Source of the DNA: a virus
Strand: one strand, 5' to 3'
DNA length: 64,000 bases
IMG/VR virus record: IMGVR_UViG_3300033994_001756
Span: 62,001 to 126,000 of that record
Every line of letters begins with the position of its first letter. Positions within the stretch are counted from its first letter, which is position 1. Of the stretch, positions 15,390 through 25,511 are shown in pieces. The translations under genes and the position numbers were made by a program. The notes under the pieces are model-generated. The model ran no database searches and had not been told where the DNA came from. It was given only the letters and a program-made list of their open reading frames with translations.

Positions 15390-15755
15390 ATGAATATTAA
15401 ACTGATTCAACTTATCAACAATGATTATATTATCTGTGAATATGAGGAGCTAGACGAAGAACCTTCTCTATACATGAAAAATCCATATCGAGTTCTAGAC
15501 CTGACTTATTGGGATTACAATGATAAGGATAAACATTTCCCTCCAGATAATGCAGTATTTTTACGGACCACGGAAGAAAAAAATATCAAAGACGAAAAGG
15601 AAATTACAACTATTCAAACTGATTATGCTCAACTGGTTAGGTATCCTCTATTTACAGAAGACGTAGATATTCTTCTCAATTCAGATAAAATCATGACCAT
15701 AGTAGAACCCTGTCCAGAAATTCTAACCCTATACACTCAACTGATTGCTAAATGA
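15390..15755 (+). CDS. Small Sm-like (LSm fold) phage protein, second copy
   Basis: 121 residues from the ATG at 15390; an in-frame ATG at 15378 would leave a leader of only about 10 nt from the promoter. It starts M-N-I-K-L-I-Q-L-I-N-N-D-Y-I-I-C-E-Y and continues with L-Y-M-K-N-P-Y-R-V-L, the same strand pattern as the gene after uvsW. It overlaps gp43 by 4 nt, so it may be made in step with the polymerase. Function unknown. Confidence 0.6.
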   Translation: MNIKLIQLINNDYIICEYEELDEEPSLYMKNPYRVLDLTYWDYNDKDKHFPPDNAVFLRTTEEKNIKDEKEITTIQTDYAQLVRYPLFTEDVDILLNSDKIMTIVEPCPEILTLYTQLIAK

Positions 15756-18244
15756 GGTTTTACACCAATGTACAACTAATTCGTGATGTAGTCCACTATC
15801 GTGGGTACAACAACGGAGTCAAGGAAATCTTCCAAGATACCTTTTCTCCCACATTGTTTGTGCCCTCGCCAAAACCTACTAAGTATAAAACCCTTACTGG
15901 TGATTATGTTAGTCCTATTGAATTTACTAGGACTAACGAAGCAAAAGACTTTCTAAAAAAGTACGATGGTGTAGACAACTTTACAGTGTATGGATATGAA
16001 AGGTTTTTGTATCAATACATAGCAGATCAATTTCCAGAGGACGAGATCAAATTTGATATCTCTTCTATGCACATTGTATCTCTAGACATTGAGGTGGCTT
16101 GTGAAAACGGGTTCCCGAATGTAGAGGCAGCTGCAGAAGAAATGCTCTGCATTACTGTAAAGGATATCAATACTAAACAAATCATTGTGTGGGGTGTCCG
16201 TGAATATGAAAACACTCGCTTAGATGTAGAATATCGAGTATTTTGGACCGAGCAAGAAATGCTTTCAAACTTTCTTGAATGGTGGGTTCAAAATACTCCT
16301 GATGTGGTTACTGGGTGGAACGTGACTTTGTATGACATCCCATACATTATGAGAAGGTTGGAGAAGGTACTGTCCACCAAACACATGAAGTCGATTTCCC
16401 CCTGGACAGTTGCCACCAACAGGGAAGTTGTGATCATGGGTAGGGCTCATATCATTTATGAGATTGCAGGACTATCTGTACTGGACTATCTGGATCTGTA
16501 CAAGAAGTTTACTTATACAAACAGAGAATCCTACCGACTAGATTACATCGCCCAAGTAGAACTAGGAGAACAAAAGCTCGATCACTCTGAGTTTGAAAAC
16601 TTCAAAGAATTTTATACCAGGGACTGGCAGAAGTTTATTGATTACAACATTCGTGACGTAGAACTTGTCGATCGTCTCGATGACAAGATGAAGCTGATTG
16701 AACTTGCTATTACGATGGCATATGACGCAAAAGAGAATTTTGAAGATGTATATTCTCAGGTAAAAACTTGGGACAATATTATCTTCAATTATTTGAAGAA
16801 GGGTCACATTGTAGTTCCCCCAAAGATTAGCCAGAAGAAAGATTATGCATATGAAGGAGCTTATGTAAAGGATCCCATAATCGGTAAGCATGATTGGGTG
16901 GTGAGTTTTGACTTGAACTCACTATATCCACACTTGATCATGCAGTACAATATTTCTCCTGAAACATTATTGACTGAACGATTCCCTGGTATAACAGTAG
17001 ATAAAATCCTACAGAAATCAGTAGATACAAGTTCACTAGAGTGTGCATCGGTCTGTGCAAATGGTGCAATGTATGATACCCATGAGATGGGGTTTCTTCC
17101 AAAGCTTATGCAGAAGATGTATGATGACCGAGTTATCTTCAAGAAAAAGATGCTTGAATCTAAAAAGCTTTATGAAGAAACTAAAGATAAGAAGCATCTG
17201 AAAGATATCGCACGATATGAAAACAATCAGATGGCACGTAAGATTGCACTAAACTCTGCTTATGGTGCGATTGGAAATGAATACTTCAGGTATTTTCTAA
17301 TTACTAATGCAGAAGCAATCACCCTATCTGGTCAAGTTTCAATCCGCTGGATTGAGAACAAAATGAATGCATATCTAAATAAACTGTTGAAAACAGATGG
17401 GGAGGATTATGTTATTGCTTCTGATACCGATTCCATTTATCTTAATCTGGGTCCTTTGGTTCAAACTATATACAAGGGAAGAGAGGAAGCTCCTGAGAAA
17501 ATTGTCGGGTTCCTTGATAAGATCTGTAAAGTGGAACTTGAACCTTATATTGAAAGTTGCTACCAAGAACTGGCAACGTATGTGAATGCGTATGACCAGA
17601 AGATGAAGATGAAACGAGAGAACATTGCAGACAAAGGAATTTGGACTGCGAAGAAACGTTACATGCTCAACGTCTGGGATTCAGAAGGTGTACGATATGA
17701 AAGTCCCAAGATGAAAATCATGGGATTGGAAACTGCCAGATCATCTACACCATCATATTTTAGGGACAAGTTGTTCAAAGCATTTCAAATTATTCTAACC
17801 AAAGATAATGATACATTGATCAATTTCATTAATCAGGTTAAAACTGATACGAGGAAACAAGATGTTGTAGACATTTCATTTCCAAGAAGCCTGAACAATC
17901 TTCATAAGTATAAGGGATCTTCTACTTTATATGCAGAGAAAACTCCAATCCAAGTACGGGGTGCTATTCTGTACAACCATCTGGTAAAAACTAAAAAACT
18001 GAATAACAAATATCCATATATCCAGGAAGGGGAAAAGGTTAAGTTTGTATACTTGAAAGTTCCTAACCCCATTCAAGAAAATGTAATTTCATATTTTCAA
18101 ACACTTCCATCAGAGTTTAACCTAGAAAAGTATATTGATTACAATATGCAATTCTCCAAGAGCTTCCTTGAACCACTAAACTCTGTGTTAAATTCGATCG
18201 GATGGGTATCCGAAAGACGTGGTACACTAGAAGCATTCCTATAA
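15752..18244 (+). CDS. 43: gp43 DNA polymerase (family B)
   Basis: 830 residues, in the range of T4-like polymerases (T4 898). The 3'-5' exonuclease begins with S-L-D-I-E near residue 112. Polymerase motif A is D-L-N-S-L-Y-P near 387, motif B includes [13 protein letters not shown] near 497, and motif C is D-T-D-S near 558. It replicates the phage genome with the gp45 clamp. No intein or split is seen, although some cyanophages and T4 relatives split this gene. Confidence 0.98.
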   Translation: MRFYTNVQLIRDVVHYRGYNNGVKEIFQDTFSPTLFVPSPKPTKYKTLTGDYVSPIEFTRTNEAKDFLKKYDGVDNFTVYGYERFLYQYIADQFPEDEIKFDISSMHIVSLDIEVACENGFPNVEAAAEEMLCITVKDINTKQIIVWGVREYENTRLDVEYRVFWTEQEMLSNFLEWWVQNTPDVVTGWNVTLYDIPYIMRRLEKVLSTKHMKSISPWTVATNREVVIMGRAHIIYEIAGLSVLDYLDLYKKFTYTNRESYRLDYIAQVELGEQKLDHSEFENFKEFYTRDWQKFIDYNIRDVELVDRLDDKMKLIELAITMAYDAKENFEDVYSQVKTWDNIIFNYLKKGHIVVPPKISQKKDYAYEGAYVKDPIIGKHDWVVSFDLNSLYPHLIMQYNISPETLLTERFPGITVDKILQKSVDTSSLECASVCANGAMYDTHEMGFLPKLMQKMYDDRVIFKKKMLESKKLYEETKDKKHLKDIARYENNQMARKIALNSAYGAIGNEYFRYFLITNAEAITLSGQVSIRWIENKMNAYLNKLLKTDGEDYVIASDTDSIYLNLGPLVQTIYKGREEAPEKIVGFLDKICKVELEPYIESCYQELATYVNAYDQKMKMKRENIADKGIWTAKKRYMLNVWDSEGVRYESPKMKIMGLETARSSTPSYFRDKLFKAFQIILTKDNDTLINFINQVKTDTRKQDVVDISFPRSLNNLHKYKGSSTLYAEKTPIQVRGAILYNHLVKTKKLNNKYPYIQEGEKVKFVYLKVPNPIQENVISYFQTLPSEFNLEKYIDYNMQFSKSFLEPLNSVLNSIGWVSERRGTLEAFL

Positions 18245-18260
18245 AATTAATGAGGTAATT

Positions 18261-19301
18261 ATGAGTTTCTTAAATAGTGTAATTAAAGAACTGGACAATG
18301 AGTATGCAGGAATCGTCGAAGATGGAGTCGCCGCAGGAGATTGCGGTGGCTTTGTTGACACTGGGAGCTATATCTTTAATGCTCTCCTTAGTGGTAGTAT
18401 TTTTGGGGGGCTACCTAACAACAAGATTACAGCTCTCGCTGGTGAGTCATCTACTGGAAAAACTTTCTTTGCTCTGTCAATCGTTAAATACTTCCTTCAA
18501 CAAAATCCTAATGGAGAAGTAATTTACTTTGAAACTGAGTCTGCTATCACAAAAGATATGATGACTAGTCGTGGCATTGATGCCAAGCGAGTTGGTCTAG
18601 TCCCAGTATCTACTGTGCAGGAGTTTCGTACTCAGTCAATCAAAGTAGTTGATGAGTACATGAAACTTAAGAAGGATGAGCGCCCACCCCTCATGTTTGT
18701 GCTAGACTCTCTTGGAATGCTTGCCACCACCAAGGAGATTGAGGACGCCTCTGCGGGCAAGGAGACCCGTGATATGACCCGTTCGCAGGTCATCAAGTCT
18801 GTGTTCCGTATCCTGTCTCTGAAGCTTGGCACAGCGGGCATTCCGATGATCGTGACCAACCACACCTATGATGTGATTGGATCATACATGCCAACCAAAG
18901 AAATGGGTGGTGGATCTGGTCTTAAATATGCTGCTTCAACCATCGTTTACCTTTCTAAATCAAAGGAGAAAGATGGAACTGAAGTAGTAGGAAACATCAT
19001 CAAATGTAAAGCATTCAAGTCTAGGTTCACAAAGGAAAATTCACTAATCGAAACGAGGTTGTTCTATGATGAGCGTGGACTTGACAAATACTATGGATTA
19101 CTGGAACTGGGTGAGAAGTACGGAATCTTCATTAAGTCTGGGGGTCGTTATGAAATTAATGGGGGCAAGTTTTATGCTAAGGCTATTCTTTCAGAGCCTG
19201 AGAAATTCTTCACTCCCGAAGTGATGGAAGCACTTGACGAATGTGCCAAGAAGGAGTATAGTTATGGTACAGTGGACACCCTTGATGGAGATGATGCTTG
19301 A
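18261..19301 (+). CDS. uvsX: UvsX RecA-like recombinase
   Basis: 346 residues. Walker A G-E-S-S-T-G-K-T is at 61-68, the Walker B strand M-F-V-L-D-S-L-G lies near 148, and the T-N-H-T-Y segment near 198 corresponds to the RecA L1 region. UvsX forms filaments on single-stranded DNA with help from UvsY and competes with gp32. It follows gp43 by 16 nt with an AGGT ribosome binding site and overlaps gp41 by 3 nt. Confidence 0.96.
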   Translation: MSFLNSVIKELDNEYAGIVEDGVAAGDCGGFVDTGSYIFNALLSGSIFGGLPNNKITALAGESSTGKTFFALSIVKYFLQQNPNGEVIYFETESAITKDMMTSRGIDAKRVGLVPVSTVQEFRTQSIKVVDEYMKLKKDERPPLMFVLDSLGMLATTKEIEDASAGKETRDMTRSQVIKSVFRILSLKLGTAGIPMIVTNHTYDVIGSYMPTKEMGGGSGLKYAASTIVYLSKSKEKDGTEVVGNIIKCKAFKSRFTKENSLIETRLFYDERGLDKYYGLLELGEKYGIFIKSGGRYEINGGKFYAKAILSEPEKFFTPEVMEALDECAKKEYSYGTVDTLDGDDA

Positions 19302-20680
19302 TGGATCGAATTGAATCTAAAATTCTTTCAAATTTAATTTATGATGAAACATACACACGAAAAGTAATTCCCTTCATTAAAGAAACATATTTTGAACTCC
19401 TTCCAGAAAAAGTTGTATTCCAGGAGATTCAGAAGTATGTTATGAAATATGATGATATTCCATCTCAGTCAGTATTGAAGATTGAGATTGAGAATAGAAA
19501 AGATATTTCGGATGATGCTTTTCAAACTTCAGTCAATTTAGTAAATGATTTGAAGGAAGAAAAATTCGATGATCAATGGCTATTAGATACCACTGAAAAG
19601 TGGTGTAAGGACAGAGCCATTTATTTGGCTCTACTAGACTCAGTTAAAATTGCAGACGGAAAGGACAAGACTAGAAGCAAGGATTCAATCCCTTCTATCC
19701 TTTCCGATGCACTTGCAGTTTCATTTGATGACCACATTGGTCACGACTACATTTCAGATTCACAATCCCGATATGATTTCTATCACAAAAAAGAAGACAA
19801 AATTCCATTCGACCTTGAGCTATTCAACAAAATTACAAAAGGTGGCCTCCCTAACAAGACTCTCAATGTCGCTCTTGCTGGTACGGGTGTCGGCAAAAGT
19901 TTATTCATGTGCCACATGGCTAGCTCCATCCTCTTGCAGGGGCGCAATGTTCTCTACATTACACTTGAAATGGCAGAGGAAAGGATTGCTGAACGAATTG
20001 ATGCGAATCTCTTGAATGTAAATATTCAAGACATCACCAATCTACCTAAAGCTACATATGAATCTAAACTAGCAAAGATATCAGAAAAGACTAGAGGTAA
20101 ATTAATCATCAAGGAATATCCTACTGCTTCCGCACATGTGGGACATTTCAAAGCATTGCTAACTGATCTAGCTTTAAAGAAAGGATTCAAGCCAGATATG
20201 ATTTTCATTGACTATCTAAATATCTGTGCTTCTTCACGATACAAAGGAACTATTGTAAACTCCTACACTTACGTCAAAGCTATTGCTGAGGAGTTACGTG
20301 GACTTGCGGTAGAATGCAATGTTCCGATTGTATCTGCCACTCAAACTACTCGATCAGGTTATGGTAACTCTGACGTTGAGCTTACTGATACATCTGAATC
20401 ATTTGGTCTTCCCGCTACTGCTGATTTTATGTTTGCTCTTATCAGCACCGAAGAGCTTGAGAATCTAAATCAGATCATGGTCAAGCAGTTGAAGAATCGT
20501 TACAATGACCCCACTGCCTTCAAGAGATTCGTGGTGGGTATTGACAGGGCGAAGATGAAGCTGTATAATGTGGAGGACAGTGCTCAGCGAACCCTGATCC
20601 AAAGTGGTCAGCCAACTGAAGATGAGTACGAATCTAAATTTACTAAATCACAACGATCATTTGAAGGTTTTAAAGTATGA
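19301..20680 (+). CDS. 41: gp41 replicative helicase
   Basis: 459 residues from the ATG at 19301 that overlaps the uvsX stop (TGATG); an upstream in-frame TTG is unlikely. DnaB-type helicase: N-terminal helical domain, then Walker A G-T-G-V-G-K-S at about 194-200, L-E-M-A-E-E near 223, the D-Y-L-N motif near 304, and a Q-T-T-R-S segment near 348. gp41 unwinds the fork and recruits gp61 primase; gp59, its loader, is at 51369. Confidence 0.96.
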   Translation: MDRIESKILSNLIYDETYTRKVIPFIKETYFELLPEKVVFQEIQKYVMKYDDIPSQSVLKIEIENRKDISDDAFQTSVNLVNDLKEEKFDDQWLLDTTEKWCKDRAIYLALLDSVKIADGKDKTRSKDSIPSILSDALAVSFDDHIGHDYISDSQSRYDFYHKKEDKIPFDLELFNKITKGGLPNKTLNVALAGTGVGKSLFMCHMASSILLQGRNVLYITLEMAEERIAERIDANLLNVNIQDITNLPKATYESKLAKISEKTRGKLIIKEYPTASAHVGHFKALLTDLALKKGFKPDMIFIDYLNICASSRYKGTIVNSYTYVKAIAEELRGLAVECNVPIVSATQTTRSGYGNSDVELTDTSESFGLPATADFMFALISTEELENLNQIMVKQLKNRYNDPTAFKRFVVGIDRAKMKLYNVEDSAQRTLIQSGQPTEDEYESKFTKSQRSFEGFKV

Positions 20681-21117
20681 CAAAAAAACTAATTAGTCTC
20701 GACGCATACCAAAATTTTGTTGGCGATACTACTAGTATTGCATCTAGCAATCCAGAAGAATTTGTTAATCGGGTAACTGAACTGGAACGCAAGGTGCCTG
20801 AAGACCACGTAAATGGTGTTGGCGTTGACTTGAACCGACTTCTCACTGCTGCAATTGGTCTTACTGCTGAAGGTGGTGAGTTTGCAGAAATTGCAAAGAA
20901 GATTGCATTCCAAGGTAAGCCATATAACGAACAATCTCGTACACATATGATTAAAGAGATGGGAGACGTGATGTGGTATATTGCTCAAGGTTGTATTGCT
21001 CTAGGTACTAATATTGAAGAAGTCTTAGAAACTAATGTAGAAAAACTAACTGCTCGTTATCCTGAAGGAGCATTCCGAGTATTCCATTCCGAAAACCGTA
21101 AAGAAGGAGACATCTGA
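20677..21117 (+). CDS. mazG: MazG-type nucleotide pyrophosphohydrolase
   Basis: 146 residues. Metal-binding E-G-G-E-F-A-E at 65-71 and E-M-G-D-V-M-W-Y-I-A at about 94-103 are the paired MazG motifs. The family hydrolyses nucleoside triphosphates or ppGpp; in cyanophages it was proposed to alter host stringent signalling or to supply nucleotides. It overlaps gp41 by 4 nt (ATGA), so it is co-expressed with the replisome. Confidence 0.92.
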   Translation: MTKKLISLDAYQNFVGDTTSIASSNPEEFVNRVTELERKVPEDHVNGVGVDLNRLLTAAIGLTAEGGEFAEIAKKIAFQGKPYNEQSRTHMIKEMGDVMWYIAQGCIALGTNIEEVLETNVEKLTARYPEGAFRVFHSENRKEGDI

Positions 21118-21530
21118 TGAACAATAATGATTGCCTAAAAGATGTATTTGGCAAGAACTCTACAATGATTTTGTCTGATGTAGAAAAACTACGATCTATT
21201 GGGCAGTCATTTAACTTCACAGTTTCTCAGCATAAGATGTTCATGATTGCTCTTAGAAACGCAGAGAATTCAATCAAGAAAAACTCTGCGTTTCTAAATT
21301 TTATTTTCAAGAATCAGACGTTTTATTTGTTTGTAATATTCAAATCATTTATACAAACGCCAGGAAATTTAGATACATTTGAAGAGTATTATTCCAAAGC
21401 TACTCGCAATAATAAAAATGCAAAGTATGGATTGGACTTCTTCAAATTGTATCAGCAAAACTTTGAAGAGATTTATAGACTAGCAAAGTATTTGACCACC
21501 GCTAAATCCATTGTAAGAACTAAGTTTTAA
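21117..21530 (+). CDS. Hypothetical helical protein
   Basis: 137 residues, starting on the last base of the mazG stop. It is rich in Asn, Lys and Phe and predicted mostly helical from its pattern; near residues 55-75 is a hydrophobic aromatic stretch (F-L-N-F-I-F-K-N-Q-T-F-Y-L-F-V-I-F) that is unlikely to be a true membrane segment because of the charges. It is the last gene before a late promoter. No family recognised. Confidence 0.6.
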   Translation: MNNNDCLKDVFGKNSTMILSDVEKLRSIGQSFNFTVSQHKMFMIALRNAENSIKKNSAFLNFIFKNQTFYLFVIFKSFIQTPGNLDTFEEYYSKATRNNKNAKYGLDFFKLYQQNFEEIYRLAKYLTTAKSIVRTKF

Positions 21531-21531
21531 C

Positions 21532-21538
21532 CTAAATA
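21532..21538 (+). promoter_or_regulatory. Putative late promoter CTAAATA
   Basis: CTAAATA 24 bp before the start of a putatively packaged protein; identical to the elements before gp3 and gp26. Confidence 0.6.
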
Positions 21539-21562
21539 ATAGATGTAGAACTTTTGTTTTTG

Positions 21563-22756
21563 ATGAAAACTTTTAGGCAATTTATAACAGAAGCACGAAC
21601 TCCTGCGGGAAAGGAAGCGGAGAAAAAAGGTCTTGCCCATGCAGGAAAAGGATATTACACTGACGCTAAGGGAAACGTTGTAGCCAAGAGTGAAAAGGGT
21701 GGACAGAAGCTAGTACCTATTTCAAAGGAAGATAAGAAGAAGTTAAAAGATGGTAAACCTCTTATGGGACCATCTTCTGTTGCAGACATGCAAAACATGT
21801 CTCAACCACCACAACCCCAGTCACAATCACCAGAAACCACTGCAGAACAACCTCCAGAGCAACTTGAGCCTGGTGATGGTCCTGCAGTGGTTATTACTTT
21901 TGGAAGATTTAATCCCCCTTCAATTGGGCATGAAAACCTCATCAATGCGGTTCAGGAACAGGCAGAAGAACTGGAAGCAGAGTATAGAATTTATCCAAGT
22001 AGAACATCAGATAAAAAGCAGAATCCGTTAGACTTCAAAACCAAGTATAATATTCTCCAGCATGTATTCACCGATCATGCAGAGAATATTATCAATGATC
22101 CCGAAAATGGAGATAATATTTACGACATTCTGACTTCACTGCATGATGAAGGATATCACCATGTAGTCATTATGTGCGGTGACGAAAATGTTCAAAAGTA
22201 TGAAAAGATTGCACAAAAATATAATGGTACAGTTTACGATTTCTATGGAGTAGAAGTTGTTGGTGCTGGAATGCCAGATCCAGATAATGATAAATCTGAA
22301 GGCATTACAAGTTCTATGATGCGTAAGTCAGCACTTGAAAATGATTACGAGACATTCAAGCAAGGTCTTCCCGGCAATGTAAGTAAAAAGGAATGCCGTG
22401 CAATCTATAGTCAAGTTCGTAAGTCTATGAGTTTGAAGGAAGAACTTTGGATGATCGCTCCAAATCTAGATAGTAGCAATCTTCGTGAAGAATACTATCA
22501 AGGTAATATTTACAATCTCGGTGAGCATGTAATAGATTCAGTTACTGGCATATCTGGAAAGATTGTTACCAGAGGATCTAACTATGTAATCTTTGTAGAT
22601 GAGCAAAAGAAAATTCACCGTACATGGATTAAAGATCTAAGCTATCATCCAGGTCCACTTGAAATTGGAACTGATGATTACAGAGAATATCTACAACGAA
22701 TGCATCCTACCGAGCCAGTTAAGTCATTTACTAAAGGTAAGCGAAAAGATAAATAA
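21563..22756 (+). CDS. NMN-adenylyltransferase-like protein with capsid-targeting N-terminus
   Basis: 397 residues from the ATG at 21563. The first eleven residues, M-K-T-F-R-Q-F-I-T-E-A, closely match the T4 capsid-targeting sequence M-K-T-Y-Q-E-F-I-A-E-A of internal head proteins, including the prohead-protease pattern I-x-E/A. A Lys-rich segment and a Pro/Gln linker (about 70-105) follow. A nucleotidyltransferase domain then starts with T-F-G-R-F-N-P-P-S-I-G-H (112-123) and ends with an I-T-S-S-M-M-R motif near 250, the HIGH and ISSTxxR signatures of NadM-like enzymes. A C-terminal SH3-like tail with V-T-G-I-S-G-K-I-V-T-R follows. It is probably packaged in the head; the substrate is not certain. 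Confidence 0.78.
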   Translation: MKTFRQFITEARTPAGKEAEKKGLAHAGKGYYTDAKGNVVAKSEKGGQKLVPISKEDKKKLKDGKPLMGPSSVADMQNMSQPPQPQSQSPETTAEQPPEQLEPGDGPAVVITFGRFNPPSIGHENLINAVQEQAEELEAEYRIYPSRTSDKKQNPLDFKTKYNILQHVFTDHAENIINDPENGDNIYDILTSLHDEGYHHVVIMCGDENVQKYEKIAQKYNGTVYDFYGVEVVGAGMPDPDNDKSEGITSSMMRKSALENDYETFKQGLPGNVSKKECRAIYSQVRKSMSLKEELWMIAPNLDSSNLREEYYQGNIYNLGEHVIDSVTGISGKIVTRGSNYVIFVDEQKKIHRTWIKDLSYHPGPLEIGTDDYREYLQRMHPTEPVKSFTKGKRKDK

Positions 22757-22757
22757 T

Positions 22758-22765
22758 AATAAATA
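22758..22765 (+). promoter_or_regulatory. Putative late promoter AATAAATA
   Basis: One mismatch to TATAAATA, 22 bp before the start of the next late gene. Confidence 0.55.
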
Positions 22766-22787
22766 GAACTTCAATAACGTACAGAAT

Positions 22788-25103
22788 ATGGATTTATCTA
22801 TTGTCTCACAGTTCATGTCACTAACTCCTGACATGATGTATAAGGCTACAAAGATGGTTGAAACTGTTCAATCATATTTTCCAGGTGATGTGGAATCTCA
22901 AGAGGAGTATCTAAAAGAAAATCTAATTGATCAAACTCTTGAGTATGCTTTAACTCTTCTTGAAGATAAAAAGGTTAGAGATTACATGGGTACATCAGTG
23001 TACACCAATGGAACTACTTTTAGTGCTCCAACTCTAGCACTTTATAATGTTCCTTCTCTGCCAGAAATGAAGAAGCGCATTCAGGCTAAGCTAAATGCAA
23101 GAGGTAATAATGCAAATGTACGTAGGGAAGAAGTTGAAATTATTGATGAAAAGCTAAAAGGTCTCAAGTTCAATGGTGAGAATCCTTGGTGGGATAGTGA
23201 TGGCGATGGCAAGCCATATGAGCCAGGTGATGATGTACGTAAGACTAGAAAAGCACGTAAGACTAGAAAGGAATCTGTAGATTATGTAGCGGATCTTTGG
23301 AGAAATAGACATTCTGATGATCAGTTAGATGAAGTAAAAGGATATGGTGGACATGTTGATCCAAAGACTGGAAAATCATCTGGCCTAAGATCACCTTCTC
23401 AGCAAGCACATACACAATATTGGGATAATGTAAGACGTGGAAAACAAGCACCTGATCCTAGAAGATCCAAGTTTTATTCTGGTGGATCAAAGGGATCGAC
23501 AACTGGTGCTCAACAAGGTGAACCACCAGAATATTTTGCGAAAAACCAAAATCCTGATCTTGCAACTACTCCTGCAAATAGAATGCGAGCAAGAGCAACT
23601 TCATTAGCAGCAAAAGGTAAGACCAAACAGGCAAATAAAATTCGTTCTGTTATGAATCGTCCAAACATGGGCGAAGAGTTTACCGTTGAAGCAAAAAATA
23701 AAGAAGGTAAAGAGCAAGGTCTTGATGGAAAAGCTTGCTGGAAAGGTTATAGAAGAGCTGGCACTAAAATGAAGGGTGGTAAGCGTGTAGACAATTGTGT
23801 GAAAATGGAAGATGTAGATTTCGTTGCAGACTATCTAATTGCAGAGGGACTCAATGAATATGGCATTGATATCCTAATTGAAGAGATGGGTCTTGATGAT
23901 TTCTGTGATTTTGTAGATGAAATTTCATCTGAAGAGTTTCTTGTAGAATGGAGACGTGGTGCTGGTGGAACTAAAGTTCGTGGCTCAGGAATGTCCAAGA
24001 GTGGCAAGTCAATTGGTTCACTAAAGGGTGGTGCTAAAGCATCTGCTATTCGTGCAACTCCTGAACACAAATCAAGAAAGGCAGAAAGAGAAAGAGAGCC
24101 ATCAAAATCTTCTGGAATGAAGGATGCACTTCAGAGTCAGTCAAAAATTGCAAGGGCTAAGAAATCACAGCCAGCAACTAAATCAACCCCAACACAAACT
24201 AAAGAAAAGGCAAAAGGTGGTATTCTTGGAGCACTCAAAGCAAGGGCAGAAAAGGATATTGCATCTGTTGGTCAATCAGTACAAACATTAAGAAACGTAG
24301 GAGCAAGACGTGCTGCAGAAGTTCAAGCAACTTATCATGCGGTTAGGGAGAAGGGAAGACAAGCAGAAACATCTCCACAAGCAACTAGGGCAAGAAGACA
24401 AGCTACTGTTGCAGTTGGTAGAACAGCTCAGGCTACAGGTAGAAATGCAGTCAAAGCTGCAGGCGCTGCTGGAGCGGCTGCAGGACAAGCAGTAGCTGCC
24501 AGAAGATCTGGAGCAACTGTAGCTCAGGCTTTAGGTAGGGGTGTTGGAACCTTTGTTAAAAGAATGAAGAAGGAAGAGAGAGAACTTCTAACTCATTACT
24601 TCATCGAATCTGAAATTGCATTTAATTATGATGAAGTTCAGGAAATCTTTGAGACTCTAGATCAAGAGCACTTTGATTATTTCATGGAGCAAGCAATTCT
24701 CATGGTAGAAGAATCTGGTCCTTCTGCTCGTGAAATCATCGAAGAAACTCTTTATAATACTTTTGATATTGAAAGATTTCATTTCGCTGACTGGAGGCAG
24801 TTAACCGAAAAAAAGTCTGATGATGACGCAACTGGAAAGTTCGTCAATCTAACTCAGACAAATAGAACTGACAACACTCCTGGTGTAAGGGGTAAAAGAA
24901 AGGATGGTGTAATCATCAATCCTCAGGTTGATATGAGATGTGAAGAAGTTGAGAACATTGAAGAGAAAGCACCTCCAGGCGCTAAGTATAAAAGAATGGC
25001 TAAACATATTAAAGCTGGTTATGCAGAAGATGGACTAACCAAAAAAGAAAAGTCAATTGCATATGCAACTGCATGGAAAGCCAAAAACAGGAGTCGTAAA
25101 TAA
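22788..25103 (+). CDS. Large basic histone-like protein, probably packaged in the head
   Basis: 771 residues, very basic and low in complexity. Parts: N-terminal helical domain (1-110); D-S-D-G-D-G-K-P-Y-E-P-G segment near 140; a basic region; an acidic module at about 342-390 (V-D-F-V-A-D-Y-L-I-A-E-G); a long Ala/Arg/Lys/Gly-rich histone H1-like stretch (about 395-600); a second acidic helical module (about 600-670); and a C-terminal domain ending I-A-Y-A-T-A-W-K-A-K. The I-A-E/G string (351-354) fits the prohead-protease consensus (L/I)xE/(A/G). A similar module plan recurs at 31802. I infer a DNA-binding internal head protein; no homolog with known function is recognised. Confidence 0.6.
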   Translation: MDLSIVSQFMSLTPDMMYKATKMVETVQSYFPGDVESQEEYLKENLIDQTLEYALTLLEDKKVRDYMGTSVYTNGTTFSAPTLALYNVPSLPEMKKRIQAKLNARGNNANVRREEVEIIDEKLKGLKFNGENPWWDSDGDGKPYEPGDDVRKTRKARKTRKESVDYVADLWRNRHSDDQLDEVKGYGGHVDPKTGKSSGLRSPSQQAHTQYWDNVRRGKQAPDPRRSKFYSGGSKGSTTGAQQGEPPEYFAKNQNPDLATTPANRMRARATSLAAKGKTKQANKIRSVMNRPNMGEEFTVEAKNKEGKEQGLDGKACWKGYRRAGTKMKGGKRVDNCVKMEDVDFVADYLIAEGLNEYGIDILIEEMGLDDFCDFVDEISSEEFLVEWRRGAGGTKVRGSGMSKSGKSIGSLKGGAKASAIRATPEHKSRKAEREREPSKSSGMKDALQSQSKIARAKKSQPATKSTPTQTKEKAKGGILGALKARAEKDIASVGQSVQTLRNVGARRAAEVQATYHAVREKGRQAETSPQATRARRQATVAVGRTAQATGRNAVKAAGAAGAAAGQAVAARRSGATVAQALGRGVGTFVKRMKKEERELLTHYFIESEIAFNYDEVQEIFETLDQEHFDYFMEQAILMVEESGPSAREIIEETLYNTFDIERFHFADWRQLTEKKSDDDATGKFVNLTQTNRTDNTPGVRGKRKDGVIINPQVDMRCEEVENIEEKAPPGAKYKRMAKHIKAGYAEDGLTKKEKSIAYATAWKAKNRSRK

Positions 25104-25109
25104 TAAATA
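25103..25109 (+). promoter_or_regulatory. Putative late promoter ATAAATA
   Basis: Seven of eight bases of the late consensus, 26 bp before the small ORF at 25136. Confidence 0.5.
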
Positions 25110-25135
25110 TAGATGATCCATTATAGGAGAAAATC

Positions 25136-25309
25136 ATGGGAGTATTAGTAGACGTAGTTAAGCCACTACTCTTAGCTGCAATGAATAGTTGCCACACTAA
25201 GAGACTTGTTTGTGAACTACTTGATCGTTATGTAAATACCACTGATAATGATATTGATAATGTACTTGCTGCAACTGTAAGAACTGCACTTCTTAGAGAT
25301 TGTAAGTGA
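25136..25309 (+). CDS. Small hypothetical protein
   Basis: 57 residues with a good TAGGAG site 9 nt upstream and a late-type promoter before it. The sequence starts M-G-V-L-V-D-V-V-K-P-L-L-L-A-A-M-N-S and is helical with an acidic N-D-N-D-I-D-N middle; two Cys. No family recognised. The next small ORF starts at a GTG that overlaps its stop codon. Confidence 0.6.
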   Translation: MGVLVDVVKPLLLAAMNSCHTKRLVCELLDRYVNTTDNDIDNVLAATVRTALLRDCK

Positions 25310-25458
25310 TTGAATGTTTACTTCTGAACTGGGGAGTAGAGTTAATTTTAATTCTACTCTTAGCAGGTTCAGAGTACTTAGGTAAAACAAAACGATTTAA
25401 AGAGAATACTATAATAGATTTTACTAAAAATACAATTAAACGTATGTTGGGGAGGTGA
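25306..25458 (+). CDS. Small membrane protein (GTG start)
   Basis: 50 residues starting at a GTG that overlaps the preceding stop codon (GTGA). Residues about 4-21 are a single hydrophobic helix containing an internal Glu; a basic cytoplasmic tail follows. The stop lies in the loop of the following terminator. Its position among late genes would fit a holin or spanin-like role, but the sequence does not prove this. No other start in this frame is better. Confidence 0.5.
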   Translation: MIECLLLNWGVELILILLLAGSEYLGKTKRFKENTIIDFTKNTIKRMLGR

Positions 25459-25471
25459 CTCCCCATTTTTT
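25449..25471 (+). terminator. Intrinsic terminator
   Basis: GGGGAG-GTGA-CTCCCC followed by A and a run of T; a perfect late promoter starts at its end. Confidence 0.85.
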
Positions 25472-25478
25472 ATAAATA
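25471..25478 (+). promoter_or_regulatory. Late promoter TATAAATA
   Basis: Exact T4 late consensus, overlapping the terminator T-run and 33 bp before the Ig-domain protein. Confidence 0.82.
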
Positions 25479-25511
25479 TTAATAGAATAAAAATTTCAAG
25501 AGGATTTTTAG

